Origin: an uncultured Collinsella sp.
Lineage (GTDB): Bacteria > Actinomycetota > Coriobacteriia > Coriobacteriales > Coriobacteriaceae
Direction of reading: 5' to 3'
DNA length: 5,654 bases
Assembly: GCA_958445895.1 (NCBI GenBank)
Contig: CAUCTV010000079.1
Coordinates: 1 to 5,654, forward strand
Under the pieces are notes generated by a model, which saw nothing but the letters and a program-made list of their open reading frames with translations, was not told where the DNA came from and ran no database searches. Position numbers and translations under genes: made by a program. Shown one piece after another: positions 1 to 5,500 of the stretch; the stretch's first letter is position 1; the number at the start of each line of letters is the position of its first letter.

Positions 1-343
1 CAAGGTGCGCCGCCGCATCATCGTGGGCACGGTGATCTTTGCCATCCCCTGCATCGTTATGACCGCGGGATCCATTGGCTCGGCGCAGGCCGGCGTGCAG
101 GACGGCTATGGCGTCACCGAAACCACGCGCGAGCTTGCCGCGGTGCTGCCGGGCTTTAAGGATTACACCGTTGCCGTCGAGACCTCGGCCACCGAAGGCG
201 AGGAGGAGGGTATCGTCGAGCGCGAGGTTGTCGCCCATGTGACGACAAGCGAGGCGCTTGGGGCACACGACCGCCGTGTAGCCCGCAAGCTCATCGACCT
301 CAATGTGCCCGAGCTCGATCGCGTGGAGTTTGATGTGCAGTAA
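1..343 (+). CDS. C-terminal end of a membrane protein, probably DUF389-like (5' partial)
   Basis: The reading frame is open to the left window edge: the codon before the GTG at position 5 is AAG, with no stop. It ends with TAA at 341-343. A GTG start at 5 is possible, but no ribosome binding site can be seen, so I read this as the tail of a longer protein. It shows a basic cluster (RRR), one hydrophobic helix (about residues 5-22 from the GTG), then a soluble domain of about 90 residues. That domain alternates amphipathic helices with beta strands (TVAVET, EVVAHVTT, DRVEFDVQ). A last membrane helix followed by a small alpha/beta tail resembles the C-terminus of DUF389 (TIGR00341-type) membrane proteins, whose function is unknown. 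That match is from memory and tentative. The next gene is convergent. Confidence 0.65.
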   Translation, partial: KVRRRIIVGTVIFAIPCIVMTAGSIGSAQAGVQDGYGVTETTRELAAVLPGFKDYTVAVETSATEGEEEGIVEREVVAHVTTSEALGAHDRRVARKLIDLNVPELDRVEFDVQ

Positions 344-370
344 TACGCGACGTGGGATGGATGCGCGCAG

Positions 371-404
371 CCGCGAGTCACGACATGGCGCAGACGTGAC
401 GCGG
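371..404. other. Imperfect inverted repeat / stem-loop in convergent gap
   Basis: CCGC (371-374) and GTCACG (377-382) pair with CGTGAC (395-400) and GCGG (401-404), giving 10 base pairs with a two-base bulge and a 12-nt loop. It begins 27 bases after the stop of the plus-strand partial gene. No run of T follows on either strand, so it is not a canonical intrinsic terminator. It could still act as a 3'-end hairpin or be chance in G+C-rich DNA. Confidence 0.25.
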
Positions 405-420
405 GCCACGAGCAAATAGC

Positions 421-445
421 GGGACGCGGTCCATGGCCGCGCTCC
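421..445 (-). terminator. Weak candidate 3' hairpin after the small secreted-protein gene
   Basis: Read on the minus strand, bases 445-437 pair with 429-422 around a 7-nt loop (436-430). The helix has five G-C pairs, a G-T wobble, a bulged A and two more G-C pairs. It starts about 24 nt after the minus-strand stop at 469-471. The sequence after it (CGCTATTTGCT) has only a weak T-rich stretch, so terminator activity is uncertain. It fits the minus strand better than the plus strand, where the wobble becomes a mismatch. Confidence 0.3.
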
Positions 446-468
446 GCTCGCTGATTTATTGCCGTGAA

Positions 469-918
469 TCAGCTGTCCGCATCGACATCGCCAGACTCCA
501 CTGTAAACGCCGGACCGGTACTCACCAGATAAAAACGGGTCACCCTGGTATCTCTAAATAGGTAGAGCAAGCCCTGATCGCGTCGGCGCGAAATATACGC
601 CACGTGGACCGTACCGAATTCTTCGCCGTTTTCATTCTTTAACACCAGAATGTTGGGGTCGTCCATACGCTCGAACTGTCCATCAACGCAGTTGCCGCCC
701 TTGCCGACCAGTTGCCACCGATGGTTATCCTCCTCAAGAAAGGCCAGAGTTTCCAGACTTGTTTTGTCATCCCGATAGTAACCATCAATGGCAAAGCCTT
801 CGGAAACGCATTCCTGCATATAGGATGTTTCTCGATTTATAGCAAACTGCCCTGCAACGCCCAGGAGCACAGCCAGGCAAACCACCGCAAGGGTTATCGA
901 GACAAAACGGCGGCTCAT
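469..918 (-). CDS. Hypothetical secreted or membrane-anchored protein, 149 aa
   Basis: I do not recognise this protein. It begins with a short basic stretch (MSRR) and a hydrophobic segment at about residues 6-27, i.e. a signal peptide or signal anchor. C14 lies inside that segment but lacks a small residue before it, so a lipobox is unlikely. The roughly 120-residue exported part appears rich in beta strands, with two cysteines (C37, C77) that could form a disulfide. It has recognisable blocks GYYRDDKTS, DDPNILVLKNENGEEFG and GLLYLFRD. The ATG at 918 has no good Shine-Dalgarno of its own; it sits one base after the stop of a possible leader ORF and may be translationally coupled to it. Base composition differs from the neighbours: 781-840 holds 25 G/C of 60, against 44 of 60 at 3301-3360 in the large enzyme gene. 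That suggests recent acquisition. A plus-strand frame over 712-1155 is less plausible because it has no export signal or ribosome binding site. Confidence 0.75.
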   Translation of the reverse strand: MSRRFVSITLAVVCLAVLLGVAGQFAINRETSYMQECVSEGFAIDGYYRDDKTSLETLAFLEEDNHRWQLVGKGGNCVDGQFERMDDPNILVLKNENGEEFGTVHVAYISRRRDQGLLYLFRDTRVTRFYLVSTGPAFTVESGDVDADS

Positions 919-919
919 G

Positions 920-958
920 TTAGCCAGCCCGGTACTTGTTTAGCGGAGCACGAAACAT
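920..958 (-). CDS. Possible 12-codon leader peptide upstream of the 149-aa gene
   Basis: On the minus strand an ATG at 958-956 opens a frame encoding MFRAPLNKYRAG and ends with TAA at 922-920. It is preceded by GGAGG (complement of 967-971) at an ideal 8-nt spacing, the best ribosome binding site in this part of the window. The stop and the next ATG are arranged as TAA-C-ATG, so a terminating ribosome would be beside the start of the 149-aa gene, which has no strong site of its own. The peptide has no run of one amino acid and so is not an obvious attenuator. It could be a coupling ORF, a chance ORF, or the remnant of a frameshifted start. Confidence 0.4.
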   Translation of the reverse strand: MFRAPLNKYRAG

Positions 959-966
959 ACTTGGAA

Positions 967-971
967 CCTCC
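967..971 (-). promoter_or_regulatory. Shine-Dalgarno sequence serving the leader ORF
   Basis: GGAGG on the minus strand lies 8 nt before the ATG at 958. It is 48 nt before the ATG of the 149-aa gene, too far to serve that start directly. This is why I considered a leader peptide with translational coupling. Confidence 0.5.
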
Positions 972-1009
972 GATATCAGCGCAAACGCCACCTACGGCCT
1001 GCCGGCAAT

Positions 1010-1036
1010 CATATGTTTCCAACATCAAACCATATG
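1010..1036. promoter_or_regulatory. Imperfect palindrome, candidate operator or hairpin
   Basis: CATATGTTT (1010-1018) and AAACCATATG (1027-1036) are inverted copies of each other with one bulged C and an 8-nt spacer. The site lies about 40 nt upstream of the leader Shine-Dalgarno on the minus strand, where an operator or promoter-proximal element for the 149-aa gene would be expected. I could not find a convincing -35/-10 pair around it, so the regulatory role is inference from position and symmetry only. Confidence 0.3.
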
Positions 1037-1117
1037 GCAACCACTCGCGAGAGGCGTATCGGCGAACGGTGCGTTTTTGCGCTCCATTGGCCAAACGTCA
1101 ACGCGCACTACAGCTCT

Positions 1118-1158
1118 TGCTCGACCTATTCAGATCTTGTCGCATACTACCGTAGATC
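1118..1158 (-). repeat. Intergenic repeat copy A
   Basis: This 41-nt stretch matches 2410-2449 in 35 of 41 aligned columns, in the same orientation. It contains a variant of the core shared by the three copies (14 of 17 bases at 1136-1152). GATCT (1133-1137) and AGATC (1154-1158) form a 5-bp stem around that core. It lies about 30 nt beyond the stop of the dehydrogenase gene and could form a hairpin at the end of that transcript. No T-run follows it. Confidence 0.6.
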
Positions 1159-1188
1159 CCCAACGCTTCCACCCCCAAGAGATCATTT

Positions 1189-2148
1189 TTAGTACGTAAA
1201 GAAGCCCTCGCCCGAGCTTTCGCCCAGCTTACCTTCGTCGAGCATTTTCTTGAGGACGGAGGCCATGGCCTTAAAGTTGTAGGGCATCATCATCTTTTTG
1301 AGCAGCGGGCTCACCAAGCCCGGGACCTTTTGGTACTGCATGACGATGTTGTACGCCGTCTGGATGCCCACGGTGTCGAACACGCGGAACGGCCCCTTGG
1401 GAGCGCCGGTGCCGCGCGTCCACGCGAGGTCGACGCTCTTGGGGTCACTCACACCCGAGACATACAGGTCAAGGCCCGAAAGCAGCCACGGCACCAACAT
1501 GGAATTGAGCAGGTAGCCGTTCTTTTCCTTGTTGACGGGCAGGGCAAGCATGCGGATGTCGTTGGCAAAGTCGACGAGCTCGTCGAAGTAGCGCTTGTCG
1601 GTTTGGTCCTGTGCCATGACCTCGGTCATGTTGTTCTTCCAGATAGAGTTGGCAAAGTGCAGCGACAGGTACTTCTCGGGACGGCCGGTGTACTTGGCAA
1701 AGGTGCTCGGCAGCAGCGTGGATGAGTTGGTCACGATGACGGTCTTTTGCGGCAGAACCGGGGCGAGCTTCTTGTAGAAGTCGATCTTTGCCTGGGTGTC
1801 CTCGGCCATAGATTCGATGACCAGGTCGGCGTCGGCCACGGCCTTGGCAAGATCGAGCTCCAGCTTAAGTGTGGAGTAGGCACGCTCGACGGCGGCAAGC
1901 GCCGCCTCCTTGTCGAAGGGCTGGCCGCTATCGGCGATACCGGCGCACCACTCGCCCGTGCCGTCCGCCATGCCCTCGATAGCAGCGATGTACTCCTCGC
2001 GCACATGATCGATCTTGGGCTGGGTGCGGCCGATGCTGCCCTCGCTGCGCAGCCAAATCGTTACATCAAAGCCGCAGTAGGCAGCCTGAAAGGCAATCTG
2101 GCTTCCCAACACGCCGCCGCCGGCAACACAAACGGTCTTGTAGCTCAT
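1189..2148 (-). CDS. 3-hydroxyacyl-CoA dehydrogenase (NAD-dependent), 319 aa
   Basis: This enzyme family interconverts 3-hydroxyacyl-CoA and 3-oxoacyl-CoA with NAD(H) in the cytoplasm, in fatty-acid beta-oxidation or reductive acyl-CoA (butyrate-type) pathways. The N-terminal Rossmann domain has the dinucleotide motif GGGVLG at residues 10-15. The family's active-site positions are recognisable: a Ser pair in TNSST (142-143), His164 in SLHFANSIW, Glu176 in MTEV and Asn215 in YLLNSMLVPWL. The C-terminal domain shows GPFRVFDTVGI (252-262) and the family-typical ending GKLGESSGEGFFTY. The usual HFFNP is replaced by HFANS, and an insertion-like stretch lies around residues 45-85, so this belongs to a divergent subgroup and its substrate cannot be assigned. 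At 319 residues it is slightly longer than typical stand-alone enzymes (about 280-310). The ATG at 2148 has an AGAGAGGA ribosome binding site 7 nt upstream. No partner thiolase, crotonase or acyl-CoA dehydrogenase gene is adjacent. Confidence 0.95.
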   Translation of the reverse strand: MSYKTVCVAGGGVLGSQIAFQAAYCGFDVTIWLRSEGSIGRTQPKIDHVREEYIAAIEGMADGTGEWCAGIADSGQPFDKEAALAAVERAYSTLKLELDLAKAVADADLVIESMAEDTQAKIDFYKKLAPVLPQKTVIVTNSSTLLPSTFAKYTGRPEKYLSLHFANSIWKNNMTEVMAQDQTDKRYFDELVDFANDIRMLALPVNKEKNGYLLNSMLVPWLLSGLDLYVSGVSDPKSVDLAWTRGTGAPKGPFRVFDTVGIQTAYNIVMQYQKVPGLVSPLLKKMMMPYNFKAMASVLKKMLDEGKLGESSGEGFFTY

Positions 2149-2155
2149 GGAACGG

Positions 2156-2163
2156 TCCTCTCT
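2156..2163 (-). promoter_or_regulatory. Ribosome binding site of the 3-hydroxyacyl-CoA dehydrogenase
   Basis: AGAGAGGA on the minus strand ends 7 nt before the ATG at 2148-2146. It supports this start, which also places the Rossmann glycine motif at the expected distance from the N-terminus. Confidence 0.75.
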
Positions 2164-2276
2164 TACGTAATTCCATAGATGTGTATTTATTCAACCGTAA
2201 GGAGGACGCGCGCTGGGGGTGGGTTCTATAAACGGACGGTAATTTGCGGCGAACGGCAACATCTGTTCATTATCTC

Positions 2277-2348
2277 AGGGTTCCGAGGGCGATTTTTTGT
2301 GCCACCGAGACGTCGTTTGCGGAAGTATGCGGCAAATTCCGGAACCCT
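2277..2348. repeat. 9-bp perfect inverted repeat enclosing repeat copy C
   Basis: AGGGTTCCG (2277-2285) and CGGAACCCT (2340-2348) are exact inverted copies separated by 54 nt. The right arm falls in the 13-nt variable spacer of repeat copy C. The pairing could close a large hairpin or mark element ends. Confidence 0.45.
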
Positions 2349-2358
2349 TGAGCACACC
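2316..2358 (+). repeat. Intergenic repeat copy C (plus orientation)
   Basis: The 17-mer CGGAAGTATGCGGCAAA (2320-2336) is followed after 13 nt by GAGCACACC (2350-2358). Both blocks recur exactly, with the same 13-nt spacing, on the minus strand at 2444-2428 and 2414-2406. The spacers themselves differ. Local arms TTTGC (2316-2320) and GCAAA (2332-2336) can pair around the conserved centre. Confidence 0.65.
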
Positions 2359-2359
2359 C

Positions 2360-2381
2360 CGGTTTTCCGCCAATAAAACCG
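2360..2381. other. Small hairpin at the centre of the inverted repeat
   Basis: CGGTTTT (2360-2366) and AAAACCG (2375-2381) form a perfect 7-bp stem with an 8-nt loop. It lies near the inner edge of the left arm, between the two inverted GAGCACACC/GGTGTGCTC blocks. Confidence 0.4.
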
Positions 2382-2394
2382 CAGGTACAGGGCT

Positions 2395-2497
2395 TGGACA
2401 TATCCGGTGTGCTCGGCCTATTCAGATTTTGCCGCATACTTCCGAAATCTGAGTTCGCAAAGGTTGATAGCTGGGTCATTTGCGCAACATATGTCCA
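2395..2497. repeat. Possible structured or MITE-like element with 9-bp terminal inverted repeats
   Basis: TGGACATAT (2395-2403) and ATATGTCCA (2489-2497) are exact inverted copies that bracket 85 nt. Inside, CAGATTT (2423-2429) pairs with AAATCTG (2445-2451). One base further on, GTTCGCAAA (2453-2461) pairs with TTTGCGCAAC (2479-2488) with one bulged C. The second inner stem ends directly against the outer stem, giving a compact multi-stem fold. The right end is only two bases from the T-tract of the terminator. No ORF inside could mobilise it. It could be a non-autonomous mobile repeat or a structured RNA. Confidence 0.5.
2410..2449 (-). repeat. Intergenic repeat copy B (minus orientation)
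   Basis: This 40-nt copy aligns with copy A (1118-1158) in 35 of 41 columns. It carries the exact inverted copy of the 17-nt core of copy C (here 2428-2444). GGTGTGCTC at 2406-2414 abuts and overlaps its left edge and is the inverted partner of 2350-2358. Confidence 0.65.
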
Positions 2498-2499
2498 GC

Positions 2500-2536
2500 A
2501 AAAACGGGTGGTAGCCGGTACGGCTGCCACCCGTTT
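2500..2536 (-). terminator. Rho-independent terminator of the large activase gene
   Basis: Bases 2502-2517 and 2521-2536 form a 16-bp stem with one T-G wobble and a GTA/TAC loop. On the minus strand it is followed directly by TTTTT (complement of 2500-2504). It begins about 28 nt after the TAG stop at 2567-2565, as expected for an intrinsic terminator. On the plus strand the hairpin is followed by a weaker T-rich stretch (TTTGTCT), so it may also stop antisense transcription. Confidence 0.9.
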
Positions 2537-2564
2537 GTCTCATATCCAGCCCATAGCAGGCCAG

Positions 2565-5500
2565 CTACTTCTTAATGCCACGTCCCAGACGCTTGGCGAC
2601 CGATGCAACGGCCTCCTCACTGGCCGAGCCACAGCTCACGCAGCCATCATGGGCACGCATCTGGCCGGTGACCTCGTCCATCGCGAGCGGCGCCACCTTC
2701 TCGAGCTTAAAGCCCTTGCCAGCGCGCATGTTCTCCTTTGCCACGCTGATCATGAGCTTAATACGGTTGAGCTGGTTGACCTCAGACGCACCGGGGTCGT
2801 AGTCCACTGCAACGATGTTGCTCTCGGGGTGCTGACGGCGCAGCTCCTTGATCACGGCCTTGCCCACCACGTGGTTGGGCAGGCACGCGAAGGGCTGCGT
2901 GCAGATGATGTTGGGCGCACCGTGGTCGATCAGGTCGAGCATCTCGGCCGTGAGCAGCCAGCCCTCGCCCATGTTGTTGCACACCGAAAGCACTGTGCGG
3001 GCCTTGTCGGCCATGGTGCCGATGCGCTCGGGAGCCTCAAAGCGGCGGGACCTTTCGAGCATCTCCTCCACCGGCGTACGCATCCAGTCCACGAGTTTGA
3101 TGAGCGCCTGCATACCAGCGCGCGTAGTGGCAGAGCTTCCCAGCTCGTCCTTCTGCAGCTCCGCGTTGCTCATGGAGTACAGGAAGAAGTCGAGCAGACC
3201 CGGCACCACGGCCTCGCAGCCCTCGCGCTCGATCACGTCGACCACATGGTTGTTGGCCGTAGGGTGGAACTTGACCAGGATCTCGCCGACCACACCCACG
3301 CGCGGCTTGGTGCCCTCGCCCACGAGCGGCATGGTGTCGAACGCGCGGATGGCTTCGCGGCACAGCTTGGTGTAGTTGTGCCTGTTGAACTTAGGCGCCA
3401 GCTTGCGGGCACGCGCCATGTATTCCTCGTAGAGTGCGTTGGCAGCACCGGGCGTGGCCTCGTACGGGCGGCAACGGTAGAGCATCTGCATCATCACGTC
3501 GCCAAAGAGCACCGCGTAGACCGCCTGCTTAAGCAGCGCCGGCGTAACCTTAAAGCCGGGGTTGTCCTCGCCCAGCGCCACGGCCGAAAGCGAGATTACC
3601 GGAATCTCGGGGTGGCCGCTCTCGCGCAGCGCCTTGCGGATGAGCGCGATGTAGTTAGTGGCACGGCAGCCGCCGCCGGTCTGGCTGATGACCACAGCCG
3701 TCTTGGACAGGTCGTACCGACCGCTCTCGATGGCCTCCATGATCTGGCCCGTCACCAGGATCGACGGATAGCAGATGTCGTTGTTCACGTAGCGCAGGCC
3801 GGCCTCGACGGCATCGTGGTCAGTCGAGGGCAGCAGCTCCAGGTTGTAGCCGGCACCGCGGAATACCTCTTTGACCAGGTCAAAGTGGATCGGCGCCATC
3901 TGCGGGCACAGGATGGTATAGCCCTCCTCGCGCATCTGCTCGGTAAAGGGCACCTTGGGCCACGCGGTCGAAGCACTCTCGCGCTGCGCCTCGAACGTGT
4001 ACTTGCGGCTCGCAAACGCGGGGGCATCCGTAGAGGGCGCCACCGGCGCGGCGTCGCCTTGCTCGTAAGTCTCGCCCGCGGCCGTGGCCTCGGCCAGGCG
4101 TTCGGCCTCCTGGTCCTTAAGCGCGGCCATGAGCGAGCGGATGCGAATGCGCGCGGCACCCAGGTTGGATACCTCGTCGATCTTGAGCACGGTGTAGATC
4201 TTGCCGCTGGCTTCCAGAATCTCCTGCACCTGGTCGGTGGTCAGGGCGTCCAGGCCGCAGCCGAAGGAGTTGAGCTGGATCAGGTCCAGGTCGTTGCGCA
4301 TCGTCACAAAACGGGCGACGGCGTACAGGCGGCTGTGGTACATCCACTGGTCGACGACGCGAATCGGACGCTCGGGCTTCACCAGGTGCGCAAGCGAATC
4401 CTCGGTAAAGACCGCAAAGCCAAAGCTCGAGATAAGCTCGGGCAGGGCGTGATTGATCTCGGGGTCGTTATGGTAAGGACGGCCGGCGAGTACGATGCCG
4501 TGGCCGCCGTGGTCCTCGACCCACTTAAGGGCCTCCTCGCCCATGGTCTGGATATCCTCGTGGAAACGCGCGTCGGCCTCAAAGGCAGCGTTGACGGCGG
4601 CATCGACCTCGGAGCGCGTGATCTTGGGACCGCGCACGCGACCGCGACCGGCTTGCGCATCGGCCACGCGGTCGACGGCGAGCACCTGGTACAGGCGGCG
4701 CTTGAGCTCGGTCTTATCGTGATAGGGCACAAACGGGTACAGGAACTCGATGTTCTGCTCGCGAATCTCGTCAATATTGAGCGCCAGCGCCGTGGGGTAG
4801 CTCATGACGATGGGGCAGTTATAGCAGTTGCCAGCGGTCGGATCCTCCTTGCGCTCCCAGCGCACGCACGGCATCCAGATAAAGTCGACATCGCGGTCGA
4901 TAAGGTTCATCACATGGCCGTGGCTCATCTTGGCCGGATAGCACACGCTCTCGGACGGCATGGACTCGATGCCCGCCTGGTAGGTCTTCTTGCTCGACTG
5001 GTCGGACAGCTGCACGCTAAAGCCCAAGCGCGTAAAGAACGCATGCCAGAAGGGGTAGTTCTCGTACATGTTGAGCGCGCGCGGGATGCCGACGGTACCA
5101 CGCGGGGCCTCGTCGGGGCTCAGCACCTCGCGGTCAAAGAGCAGCTCGTTTTTCTTTTTGAAGAGGTTGGGGGCCTCGGTCTTTTGCTTTTTGTGGCCGG
5201 CGCCCTTCTCGCAGCGGTTGCCGGTAATGAAGCGCCTGCCGCCGCCAAAGTCGTTGACGGTGAGTTGGCAGTTGTTGGAGCAGCGACCGCAGCGGACATG
5301 CTTTTGCGTCACGGTAAGGTGCGCGATGTCCTCAGCCGAAAGGATGGTCGAGGTGCCATCGGCACCGGCGCGATCGCGGGCGAGCAGGGCCGCACCATAG
5401 GCGCCCATGCAGCCGGCGATGTCGGGACGCACGGCATGAACGCCGGTGAGCTGCTCAAACGCGCGCAGCGTGGCATCGGACATAAAGGTGCCGCCCTGAA

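Larger units (their letters stand above)
2149..2564. other. 416-bp intergenic region rich in inverted repeats
   Basis: This gap lies between the large activase gene and the dehydrogenase gene, both on the minus strand. From left to right it holds the dehydrogenase ribosome binding site, about 110 bp (2165-2276) without recognisable structure, a nested set of inverted repeats (2277-2497) and an intrinsic terminator (2500-2536). The dehydrogenase promoter should lie here, but I found no convincing -35/-10 pair. Frames crossing the region (such as 2270-2530 on the minus strand) run through the repeats, lack ribosome binding sites and look non-coding. Confidence 0.7.

Noticed and set aside
916..958. 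Leader and 149-aa gene as one ORF broken by a frameshift
   Set aside because: The 149-aa frame already begins with a complete signal-sequence N-terminus (MSRR then a hydrophobic core), so an added N-terminal piece is not needed. It cannot be fully excluded.
712..1155. 147-codon plus-strand open frame over the small gene and its upstream region
   Set aside because: It overlaps the better supported minus-strand gene, has no ribosome binding site or recognisable domain, and runs through non-coding repeat sequence at 1118-1155.
2199..2221. AAGGAGGA on the plus strand as a ribosome binding site for an unseen gene
   Set aside because: The only start codons at plausible distance open very short frames (a GTG at 2219 gives seven codons before a stop).
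2241..2260. Fourth, degenerate copy of the repeat core (TTTGCGGCGAACGGCAAC)
   Set aside because: Only the ends resemble the core and the central GTATGCG is missing; the match is too weak to separate from chance.
2316..2449. CRISPR-like array
   Set aside because: There are only two or three copies, in opposite orientations, with no regular spacers and no cas gene nearby.
2270..2530. 86-codon minus-strand open frame across the intergenic repeats
   Set aside because: Its sequence is entirely terminator stem, hairpin arms and repeat core. It has no ribosome binding site, and the start lies inside the terminator hairpin.
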